The notes under the pieces were generated by a model. It made no database searches, was not told where the DNA came from, and saw only the letters and a program-made list of their open reading frames with translations. Made by a program: the position numbers and the translations under genes. Shown piece by piece: positions 1-7,221 of a DNA stretch of 64,000 nt (position 1 is the stretch's first letter; the number at the start of each line of letters is the position of its first letter). Source of the DNA: an uncultured Paracoccaceae bacterium (GTDB lineage: Bacteria > Pseudomonadota > Alphaproteobacteria > Rhodobacterales > Rhodobacteraceae); assembly GCA_937872465.1 (NCBI GenBank), contig CALMSR010000058.1, forward strand, positions 1 through 64,000, written 5' to 3'.

Positions 1-301
1 CCCCCCCCGCCACCAACATGCCCGCGGGGGGGCCGGGGGGATGCCCGGCGCCGACCCCCCAGCCGAGGACGCGCGGGCCCCCCCTGCCCATCCCCCCCGC
101 CGCCCCCGCCGCGACCAGCGCCTCCAGCACCGCGTCCGAGGCCATGCCGCGCTCGGGCAGCGGCGCGTCGAGCGCCGCGAGCTTGGCCGGGTAATCCGCC
201 GCCGGGCCGATGGGGCGCGCCCCGAGCCCCTCGCGATAGGCGATGGAGGCCTCCGCCGCCCGGCGGAACGCCGCCGCATCCGCCGCGCCGAAGACCTCCA
301 T
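1..301 (-). CDS. PLP-dependent group II decarboxylase family protein, N-terminal part (cut by window edge)
   Basis: About 100 N-terminal residues are visible. They begin MEVFGAADAAAFRRAAEA and run to a segment PRVLGWGVGAGHPPGP, which resembles the N-terminal stretch (PRFFGFVxGGSxPxxxAADWL) of pyridoxal-phosphate decarboxylases of the aromatic-L-amino-acid/glutamate decarboxylase fold. The start codon overlaps the hydA stop by one base (TGATG), so the gene is translationally coupled to dihydropyrimidinase and probably co-transcribed with it. The PLP lysine lies outside the window, so activity and substrate cannot be judged. The last ~50 bases are runs of C and G and the motif there is degenerate, which suggests either poor sequence at a contig end or a diverged protein. 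The family call rests on one motif. Confidence 0.45.
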   Translation of the reverse strand, partial: MEVFGAADAAAFRRAAEASIAYREGLGARPIGPAADYPAKLAALDAPLPERGMASDAVLEALVAAGAAGGMGRGGPRVLGWGVGAGHPPGPPAGMLVAGG

Positions 302-1761
302 CACACCCCGCTCGGGATGTTCTGCGGATCGCGCTCGATCCTGCGCGGGCTGGTCAGCTCCTTCCATTTCGACAGCGCCCTGTGGGCGGAGGAGAACGCC
401 GGCCGCGGCACGAACCTGCCCCGCCCCGGCTGCGGCTGGCTGTTCTGCCCGTCGGCCCAGACCACCTCGCCGCGGGAGAGCGTGTAGCGCGGCAGGCCGG
501 TGACCTTGCGCCCCTCGAAGACGGAATAGTCGATGATCGACTTCTGGCTCGCCGCGGTGATGGTCTTGGAGAGCTTCGGATCCCAGACCACCAGATCCGC
601 CTCCCCGCCCTGCACGATCGCGCCCTTGCGCGGATAGACGTTGAGGATGCGCGCGATGTTGGTCGAGGTGACGGCGACGAATTCCTGCGGCGTCAGCCGC
701 CCGGTCTCGACGCCCTCCGTCCAGAGCACCGGCATGCGGTCCTCCAGGCCCCCGGTCCCGTTCGGGATCGAGGGAAATCCCTGCAACCCCATGCGCTTCT
801 GCTTCGTCGTGAAGGCGGCGTGATCGGTCGCCACCACCTGGAGCGACCCCGATTGCAGCCCGGCCCAGAGGCTCGCCTGATGCGCCTTGTCGCGGAAGGG
901 CGGCGACATCACCCGCCGCGCGGCGTAATCCCAGTCCTTGTCGAAATACTCGCGCTCGTCGAGCGTCAGATGCTGGATCAGCGGCTCGCCATAGACCCGC
1001 ATGCCCTTCGACCGCGCCCGCCGGATCGCCTCATGCGCCTGCTCGCAGCTCACATGCACGATATAGAGCGGCACGCCGGCGGCATCGGCGATCATGATCG
1101 CGCGATTGGCGGCCTCGCCCTCGACCTCCGGCGGCCGCGAATAGGCATGGCCCTCGGGGCCGGTCAGCCCTTCTTCCATGTATTTCTTCTGCAGTTCCGC
1201 CACGATGTCGCCGTTCTCGGCATGCACCAGCGGCAGCGCGCCCAGCTCGGCGCAGCGCTTGAAGGAGGCGTACATCTCGTCGTCCTCCACCATCAGCGCG
1301 CCCTTGTAGGCCATGAAATGCTTGAAGGTATTGACCCCGCGCCTGACCACCTCCTCCATCTCGCGATGGATGGTCTCGTTCCAGCCGGTGATCGCCATGT
1401 GATAGCCGATGTCGACGCAGATCTGCGGCGCCGACTTGCGGTCCCAGTCCGCGATCGCGTTCAGGAGGCTCCCGTCCGGCCCCGGCAGCACGAAATCGAC
1501 CAGCATGGTCGTGCCGCCCGAGGCCGCCGCGAAGGTGCCGCTCTCGAAGGTCTCGGCGGCGGTCGTGCCCATGAAGGGCATCTCCAGATGGGTGTGCGGG
1601 TCGATGCCGCCCGGCATCACATAGGCGTCGGAGGCGTCGATCTCCTCGTCGCCCCTCAGCCCCTCGCCGATCGCCGCGACCAGCTCGCCCTCGATCAGCA
1701 CGTCGGCCTTCCACATCCGTTCCGCCGTGACGATGGTGCCGCCCCTGATGACCTTGCTCAT
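301..1761 (-). CDS. hydA: dihydropyrimidinase (D-hydantoinase)
   Basis: This is the second step of reductive pyrimidine catabolism: ring opening of dihydrouracil or dihydrothymine to N-carbamoyl-beta-alanine or its methyl homologue in the cytoplasm. The 486-residue product has all metal ligands of the amidohydrolase family in order: HTH (H56/H58), the carbamylated lysine in FKHFMAYKG (K153), H180 in VHAEN, H236 in IVHVS and D313 in VATDHAAF. The length is typical. The start was chosen at ATG 1761 (MSKVIRGG) because a strong GAGGAGG lies just upstream; a longer reading to 1896 has no such support. It runs opposite to the transporter at 2133 and is followed, with a 1-base overlap, by the decarboxylase-like gene. 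preTA, hyuC, the aminotransferase and rutR nearby supply the rest of the pathway. Hydantoinase activity on other cyclic amides is possible. Confidence 0.93.
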   Translation of the reverse strand: MSKVIRGGTIVTAERMWKADVLIEGELVAAIGEGLRGDEEIDASDAYVMPGGIDPHTHLEMPFMGTTAAETFESGTFAAASGGTTMLVDFVLPGPDGSLLNAIADWDRKSAPQICVDIGYHMAITGWNETIHREMEEVVRRGVNTFKHFMAYKGALMVEDDEMYASFKRCAELGALPLVHAENGDIVAELQKKYMEEGLTGPEGHAYSRPPEVEGEAANRAIMIADAAGVPLYIVHVSCEQAHEAIRRARSKGMRVYGEPLIQHLTLDEREYFDKDWDYAARRVMSPPFRDKAHQASLWAGLQSGSLQVVATDHAAFTTKQKRMGLQGFPSIPNGTGGLEDRMPVLWTEGVETGRLTPQEFVAVTSTNIARILNVYPRKGAIVQGGEADLVVWDPKLSKTITAASQKSIIDYSVFEGRKVTGLPRYTLSRGEVVWADGQNSQPQPGRGRFVPRPAFSSAHRALSKWKELTSPRRIERDPQNIPSGV

Positions 1762-1852
1762 GAAATGCCCTCCTCGTCGCGCATCCGCGCTCCCGTTCAC
1801 CTGACCGCGTTTCGGCGCGCCGGACAAGCCCGGTCGTCGGCGACACAGGACT

Positions 1853-1989
1853 ATCACATCTGGCGCGCCTTCTTTCTTCCTCGACCGTTCCGCCACAAGA
1901 CGAGGGCAGCGCCCGCCGGGCGGGATGGTGAAGCTTGGCCCGCTCGAAATCCAGGCGGACAGGACCGCCCTGCCGAATGCGATTCCCCC
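1853..1989 (+). repeat. dispersed intergenic element, copy A
   Basis: It lies in the 371-bp gap between hydA and the BCCT-like gene. The core at 1890-1915 matches 25 of 26 bases with 42305-42330, 40 kb away. The copy starts at an ATC(A)C(A)TCTGGCGC segment and ends at TGCCGAATGCGATTCCCCC. Other members are 42267-42418, 50283-50470, 52930-52986 and a half copy at 55591-55672. The rest of the gap (1990-2132) should hold the promoter of the rightward gene, but no clear -35/-10 or RutR-like site is visible there. Confidence 0.75.
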
Positions 1990-2132
1990 ACCCGCGACAC
2001 GGCCTCCCCGCCCTTCCGCGATGTCCTCGCAACAAAATGTCGCGCAAGACCACGGGAGGGTCGCAAAAGTGACGGGGCTGGATCCCAGTCCCGCTATTCG
2101 TTAACGTCGGCCCCAGCAAACGCGAGAACAAC

Positions 2133-3287
2133 ATGACGTTGATAATCACGATTGCCTATCTCAGCGTCCTCGGATGCGCGATCTTCGTCCTCCTCCGCTG
2201 GCCCCGGCTCAAATGCACCGGCACGCATCCGGTCGGGATCCTGACGCTCGTCGCCCTGCTCTTCACGGCGGGACTCGACATGGGGCTCATCATGCTGCCC
2301 CTCACCGAATTTCCGGTCTACGAGGCCGATCCGGCCTTCGCCTTCACCAACGCCCTCGCGATCGAATTCGGCATGTGGGGGCCGCTGGTCTGGTTGATGT
2401 ATTTCGTGACGACCTTCTATTTCGTGGCCCTCGAGCCGCGGCTGCGCATCTTCGAGATCCCGCTGGTCAAGTGGCTCTACAACCTGACCGTGATCGCGAC
2501 CTGCGCCTTCACCTGCTACCTCTTCATGATCAACCTGCCGGCCTATGCGCCGGACCTGCCGTCCTGGGGCGTCTGGGCGCTGGGGATCGGCGTCATCGCC
2601 TTCTCCGTGGTCTCGAGCGGCAATTTCTACATCATGAAATGGCTCGCGATCGTCTCGACCTACGGCTTCGGCATGCTGGCCTTCACGGCGCTCTTCGTCG
2701 TCGCCTTCGCCTATTCCGGGGTCGGCTTCGGCAATTTCTTCGGCAACATCGGCCTGCTGCTCGATTATTTCGTGCATCTGCACCGCTTCGCGACCCCGAT
2801 CGCCGATTATCACGAGTTCTATCTCTTCTGGTGGTTCTCCTGGAGCCTGATGATCGGCCAGTTCGTCGCACGCTACGTGGGCGGGCTCGAGACCTGGCAG
2901 CTCGCCGGGGCGATGGTCGTGCTGCCGGTCATCCCGCTGGGCGCCTGGTTCTGCGTGCTCTACATCTACCACCAGCATGCCCTGGTGATCCCGGGCTGGC
3001 TGAACTGGTTCATGATCTTCGTCGGCGTGGTCTTCGTGGTGAACTCGCTCGACAGCCTGATCCGCCTCTATTCGGCGAACCTCGGCTGGTCGCGCGACAT
3101 CGTGGGATCGAGGGTCTATTATCCCCTTCACTTCACGCTGCAGCTCCTGCTGGTGATCGCCTTCTTCTTCACCCCCTTCGAAATCCAGTGGGTCGGGCTC
3201 GCCGTCGTCGCCATCTACGCCATCACCTATGTGGTGATGGTGACCCGCGCCGCCCAGTTCCCGGCCGCGCGCGAACCGGCCGACTGA
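2133..3287 (+). CDS. BCCT-like (betaine/choline/carnitine) membrane transporter, short form
   Basis: This is a 384-residue polytopic membrane protein with about 10 hydrophobic segments. Two stretches recall BCCT transporters. One is LFTAGLDMGLIMLPLTEF, in the place of the BCCT AGMGIGLxFWGVAEP segment, followed by FGMWGPLVWLMYF. The other is WWFSWSLMIGQFVARYVGG (residues ~230-248), in the place of the Trp-rich WWIAWxPFVGxFIARISRG motif, followed by PVIPLGAWF. Normal BCCT proteins exceed 500 residues, so this is a shortened, divergent member. It sits between hydA and hyuC, which suggests it carries a pyrimidine, hydantoin, beta-alanine or betaine-like substrate, but that is inference from position only. 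Confidence 0.6.
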   Translation: MTLIITIAYLSVLGCAIFVLLRWPRLKCTGTHPVGILTLVALLFTAGLDMGLIMLPLTEFPVYEADPAFAFTNALAIEFGMWGPLVWLMYFVTTFYFVALEPRLRIFEIPLVKWLYNLTVIATCAFTCYLFMINLPAYAPDLPSWGVWALGIGVIAFSVVSSGNFYIMKWLAIVSTYGFGMLAFTALFVVAFAYSGVGFGNFFGNIGLLLDYFVHLHRFATPIADYHEFYLFWWFSWSLMIGQFVARYVGGLETWQLAGAMVVLPVIPLGAWFCVLYIYHQHALVIPGWLNWFMIFVGVVFVVNSLDSLIRLYSANLGWSRDIVGSRVYYPLHFTLQLLLVIAFFFTPFEIQWVGLAVVAIYAITYVVMVTRAAQFPAAREPAD

Positions 3288-3480
3288 GCCGCACCCCGGG
3301 CCGGCCCGACCGGCCCGGAACACCGAGCCCCCGGGACGCTGCCGGCAAGGCCCCGGCAGCTTCCGCATCCCCTCCCTGCGCCGTCGCCTCCCATCCCACG
3401 GTCCCGGGGCATCTCCAGCCCGATCGACCCGTGGCGCAAGCGCACCGTCCAGGGTCCGCGCCCCTCGCCGGCGCAACCGC

Positions 3481-3534
3481 GTTAACACTTTTCCCGTTTT
3501 ACATCAAAGGCTTGCCGGCCGTCCCCATGGGGAC
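3481..3534. repeat. 54-bp GTTAACACTTT...GTCCCCATGGGGAC element, copy 1 (hyuC 3' end)
   Basis: It starts GTTAACACTTTTCCCG and ends, exactly 40 bases on, in the palindrome GTCCCCATGGGGAC (3521-3534). A second copy with identical spacing is at 43185-43238, just downstream of hss. Both lie immediately 3' of a leftward gene, so the palindrome is probably a transcript-end hairpin. Here it sits between the converging BCCT-like gene and hyuC. Confidence 0.65.
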
Positions 3535-3540
3535 AGCGCC

Positions 3541-4791
3541 TCACGCCACGATGCCCGCCGTCTCCACCACCGCGTGAAAGAGCACGTTCGCGCCCTTCTC
3601 CGCCCATTCCGGCGAGATCTCCTCCGCCTCGTTGTGGCTCAGCCCGTCGACGCAGGGACACATCACCATCGACGTCGGCGCCACCCGGTTGATCCAGCAG
3701 GCGTCATGCCCCGCCCCGCTCACGATGTCCCGATGCGAATAGCCCAGCCGCTCCGCCGCCGCCCGCACCGCGGCCACGCAGCCCGCATCGAAGGTCACCG
3801 GATCGAAATGCCCCGCCACCTCGATCTCGATCCCGAGCCCGAGACCCGCGGCGATCGCCGGCGCCTCCGCCTCCAGCCGCGCCTTCATCCCGTCGAGCTT
3901 CGCCCGGTCCGGCGAGCGGATGTCCACGGTGAAGACCACCCGCCCCGGGATCACGTTGCGCGAATTCGGATAGACGTCCACATGCCCGATCGCGCCCACC
4001 GCATCCGGCTGGTTCTCCATGGCGATCCCGTGCACGAGCTCGGTCACCCGCGCCATGCCGAGGCCCGCGTTGCGCCGCATCGCCATGGGCGTCGAGCCGG
4101 TATGGCTCTCCTTGCCGGTCAGGGTGACCTGCAGCCACCAGAGCCCCTGCCCATGGGTGACGACGCCGATATCGACCCCCTCGGCCTCCAGGATCGGCCC
4201 CTGCTCGATATGCAGCTCGAAGAAGGCATGCATCCGCCGCGCGCCGACCGCCTCTTCGCCCTTCCAGCCGATGCGCGCGAGCTCGTCCCCGAACTTGAGC
4301 CCCCTGGCATCCTCGCGCCCATAGGCCCAGTCGAGCTCGTGCACCCCGGCGAAGACCCCGCTCGCCAGCATCGCCGGGGCGAAGCGCGTGCCCTCCTCGT
4401 TGGTCCAGTTGGTCACCACGATCGGATGCCGCGTCCGGATGCCGAGGTCGTTCAGCGAGCGGATCACCTCCAGCCCGCCCAGCACCCCCAGCACCCCGTC
4501 GTACTTGCCGCCCGTCGGCTGGGTGTCGAGATGGCTGCCCACATAGACCGGCAGCGCCTCCGGGTCCGTGCCTTCCCGCCGCGCGAACATCGTGCCCATG
4601 GCATCGACCCCGGTCTCGAGGCCGGCCGCATCGCACCAGGCCTTGAAGAGCCGCCGCCCCTCGCCATCGGCATCGGTGAGGGTCTGGCGATTGTTGCCCC
4701 CCGCCACCCCCGGCCCGATCTTCGCCATCTCCATGATCGAGTCCCAGAGCCGGGCCCCGTCGATCCTGAGGTTCTCGCCAGGCGCATTCAT
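3541..4791 (-). CDS. hyuC: M20-family N-carbamoyl-beta-alanine amidase / Zn-dependent hydrolase (PydC/HyuC type)
   Basis: This is the third step of reductive pyrimidine breakdown: hydrolysis of N-carbamoyl-beta-alanine to beta-alanine, CO2 and ammonia. The 416-residue product shows the M20 carbamoylase metal and catalytic residues: GSHLDTQPTGGKYDG (H87, D98), NEEGTRF (E132/E133), FELHIEQGP (H194) and a C-terminal LSHNEAE. The relatives allantoate amidohydrolase and L-N-carbamoylase share these motifs; hydA and preTA nearby favour beta-ureidopropionase activity. The start at 4791 (MNAPGENL) follows GGGGGAGGACGGTCG; a longer frame to 5043 lacks a ribosome site. A perfect inverted repeat lies 26 bases upstream (4817-4830), and a conserved palindromic element follows the stop. 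Confidence 0.88.
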   Translation of the reverse strand: MNAPGENLRIDGARLWDSIMEMAKIGPGVAGGNNRQTLTDADGEGRRLFKAWCDAAGLETGVDAMGTMFARREGTDPEALPVYVGSHLDTQPTGGKYDGVLGVLGGLEVIRSLNDLGIRTRHPIVVTNWTNEEGTRFAPAMLASGVFAGVHELDWAYGREDARGLKFGDELARIGWKGEEAVGARRMHAFFELHIEQGPILEAEGVDIGVVTHGQGLWWLQVTLTGKESHTGSTPMAMRRNAGLGMARVTELVHGIAMENQPDAVGAIGHVDVYPNSRNVIPGRVVFTVDIRSPDRAKLDGMKARLEAEAPAIAAGLGLGIEIEVAGHFDPVTFDAGCVAAVRAAAERLGYSHRDIVSGAGHDACWINRVAPTSMVMCPCVDGLSHNEAEEISPEWAEKGANVLFHAVVETAGIVA

Positions 4792-4816
4792 CGACCGTCC
4801 TCCCCCTGAGGTCCCC

Positions 4817-4830
4817 AACCTTGATAGGTT
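4817..4830. promoter_or_regulatory. inverted repeat AACCT-TGAT-AGGTT upstream of hyuC
   Basis: Perfect 5-bp arms with a 4-bp spacer lie 26-39 bases before the hyuC start, a position where an operator or a leader hairpin would act. It does not match the RutR consensus, so it would be read by another factor if it is functional. The remaining upstream DNA to the AIPR gene (to 5084) shows nothing else recognisable. Confidence 0.35.
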
Positions 4831-5084
4831 CGCCCGCCGCCGGAACGCAAGTCCGCCGCTGGCGACGGACCCGCGAAGCCGCTTCGGCGTCGCGAGCCAC
4901 CGGAGGTCCGCAGTCGGCCATCTGCGATGCCAGCCGATGCACGGCAACGGAGAAAAATGCAAAATCCAGGCTGCAACGCCGCGTCTACACCGAAGAACCA
5001 TCATCCACTTGCGGCCCAAAGTTGTCACTATTGCGCCTTCCATCGCACGAAACCCCGCGCTCGGGTGACAAATCTCAGCGACTA

Positions 5085-6797
5085 TTAGTCAGGGGCAGAC
5101 CAACGGATCTCGCTGGCAGCCTTTATTAGCGCACCGTTGAAGGCTTGCCCTTTCAGAACATCACGCGAGATCTGAAAATCTGGGAAGACGATCGTGACAA
5201 TCGTTCTGAGCCGATCAAACCAAACCCCATCGTTCGCAGCGAACAGATTCTCGAAAGCGTCTTCAGCCCGTTTTTCGCCGAATCCCTTGAACTGTCTAGT
5301 GGAAACGAACCAAGAAACACATAGAATATGCCACCTAAGCTTCGAATATCTAGCATCAAATTTTTTATTAGATATCAAGATCCGTAGGCGATAGCTGGCA
5401 AAACAGGAAAGATAAAAAAGTTCTTCAGAAGCCTCTTTCACGAAGACCTGATCCCGCATCTCGCCCGTGAGACGTCCCACGTAGCGACTAGCTAAATCTG
5501 GCCGAAGCATTCGAGTCGCCGAAATTGCGCGGGCCAACTCCCTAATGTCAACGACTCTCGCTTGCGGGATATTCTCGTTCCGATATTGGCCTTTCCGCCG
5601 CTCTAGAACGAGCCGATTCGCATGCCCAGCGCCTCTTGCATTGAAGTAAGCCTCCAGATCCCTCAGAATATCGAGAGTTGAAGAAAACTGCTCATCCTGA
5701 ACTGCTGACTGCCTGTTCGTAGCTCGAACGATATCTGCGATTGTAGAAGTATCGTTACTCTCAATTATTTTTACCATTAAGCTAACGGTGTCATCCACTT
5801 CCGCTTCATTGTGAAGGAGCACGCTGGAAGTTTGACAGCCGTTGACAATCTGATAGTTGCTTACGAATATTGACTGACCGGCTGGCCGAACGGTCTCCGC
5901 AACAATGGTTACACCGTTGTTCATCAATCCGAAGCGTTTCCTTTTGTCTGGATCAGCTAGTGTTTCAGAAATTTCTGAGTTTACCTCTTCGTCTTCACCG
6001 AGAAAGTCTCGGACATTTTTTTCAAATAGTTTCTTCTTTCTAGATCCATCTGCGTTCTTTAGTACCTTTTGGATGAAATCTTTAGCCGAAATCGGAGCAA
6101 TATATGCGCTATTTACACCTGGTGCAGACGGGAAGGCGGAGAAACTCGAAACGGGAATTGTAGCCTCGTCCGTCGCTCCAGCCGACAGCCACAGTTCATG
6201 AAGTCGCTCTCGATGAATCTTCTCGAATGTCACGTTCTTGAAGTATCCCGTGCCTGTTAGCGCTTTACTGGCGATAGTTATCGCCGCATTAATCTCCGCA
6301 GCATCGGTATCTTGTGCCGCAGAAATAAAGTATGCGGATGCGCTTGGCAGGCCACCTCTAACTCTTTTGATGTTGCCATAGACTTCTGAAAACAACTTCC
6401 TAAACTCAATCAAATAATCCGATAACGGCTGAGCAGGGGAGTCACTTATGAGATCTACTAGCGCAGCGCTGAAAGTATCTATTTCCCCCTTCCTCCAATT
6501 TTCAGATGATTTATCTTGCGTGAAGAGAAACTGGAAATCATACTCCCGCTTCCCGCCACCAAGCAATACATTGAGTTCATCAACCGTGAATATCGCTCGA
6601 CCATCCACAAAAAGTAGAGCGCAGTCTATTCCTGGGTCAGCTCCCTCGTATATCAAATCTTCCGGATTAAGGTCGTCGTCTGAGAGAAAATTGGCGGCGC
6701 AAAAATTGCAGAATGCTTCAAATGATTTCGTTTCTCCCTTCGCAAAATTGTACTCCTCACAGAAGGCATCAAAGTACGATTTTGTAACAAGATGCAT
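5085..6797 (-). CDS. AIPR-family protein (abortive infection phage resistance domain)
   Basis: This 570-residue cytoplasmic protein carries the AIPR core: LFEKNVRDFLGEDEEVNSEI (about residue 260 on) followed by GLMNNGVTIVAE and YQIVNGCQTSSVL. That order, FxxNVRxFLG...NNGVT(I)...QIVNGCQT, is diagnostic of the family (PF10592), named from lactococcal abortive-infection proteins; the biochemical activity is not established. Its base composition is strikingly poorer in GC (about 45 %) than every neighbour and its codon use differs, so recent horizontal transfer is likely. It stands alone, with no restriction, ATPase or toxin partner beside it, between hyuC and the aminotransferase. The start at 6797 (MHLVTKSY) follows GGAGGGG. 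A short repeat shared with the LRR locus lies on its upstream side (7136). Confidence 0.8.
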   Translation of the reverse strand: MHLVTKSYFDAFCEEYNFAKGETKSFEAFCNFCAANFLSDDDLNPEDLIYEGADPGIDCALLFVDGRAIFTVDELNVLLGGGKREYDFQFLFTQDKSSENWRKGEIDTFSAALVDLISDSPAQPLSDYLIEFRKLFSEVYGNIKRVRGGLPSASAYFISAAQDTDAAEINAAITIASKALTGTGYFKNVTFEKIHRERLHELWLSAGATDEATIPVSSFSAFPSAPGVNSAYIAPISAKDFIQKVLKNADGSRKKKLFEKNVRDFLGEDEEVNSEISETLADPDKRKRFGLMNNGVTIVAETVRPAGQSIFVSNYQIVNGCQTSSVLLHNEAEVDDTVSLMVKIIESNDTSTIADIVRATNRQSAVQDEQFSSTLDILRDLEAYFNARGAGHANRLVLERRKGQYRNENIPQARVVDIRELARAISATRMLRPDLASRYVGRLTGEMRDQVFVKEASEELFYLSCFASYRLRILISNKKFDARYSKLRWHILCVSWFVSTRQFKGFGEKRAEDAFENLFAANDGVWFDRLRTIVTIVFPDFQISRDVLKGQAFNGALIKAASEIRWSAPD

Positions 6798-7221
6798 TTG
6801 TCTACTACCCCTCCATCGCGCGAGCCCGTCCGAACGTCGGCATTTTCTTTGGTTGGGACACCGCCCTTCACATCGACAGCGGTACTCGATCGGGACAGCC
6901 CAATGCAATCATGTCGCGGCGGCCGATGACAAATCGGCGCGGTGGGCGGCAGTATGAGGCGCTGTCCGCCCCCGAGACTATGCCTGACCGGCGGACCGGC
7001 CGCCCACCACACGGGCGCCCTGATGGCGTGGCAGCATGGGGTGCCCGGCGTCCGCCTTTCCTGCGTCCCCCGTTCGCCCACTCGCCAAGGCTGCCCGCTC
7101 CGCCCCTTGCGGCGTTAACGCCCAATTCCCGACAGAAATGGTGGCAAGCCGGATTCCAGCCGCTTTCCAGCCGGGATCCGGCCTCAACGGCGGCGCGTTA
7201 ACCCCTGATCCGCCTCGACAA
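6798..7221. other. gene-free stretch between AIPR gene and aminotransferase
   Basis: Composition returns abruptly from AT-rich to GC-rich at about 6900. No reading frame here resembles a protein. It holds the AIPR promoter region (not resolved) and, at 7136-7180, a repeat also found beside the LRR gene. Two GTTAAC sites (7114 and 7196 areas) bracket that repeat. Confidence 0.5.
7136..7180 (+). repeat. ~42-bp repeat, copy next to AIPR gene
   Basis: AAATGG(TGG)CAAGCCGGATTCCAGCC followed by a TTTCCAGCCG block aligns with 52597-52640, downstream of the LRR gene, with a 3-base indel and a few substitutions. The only two copies noticed are both beside low-GC accessory genes. Confidence 0.6.
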
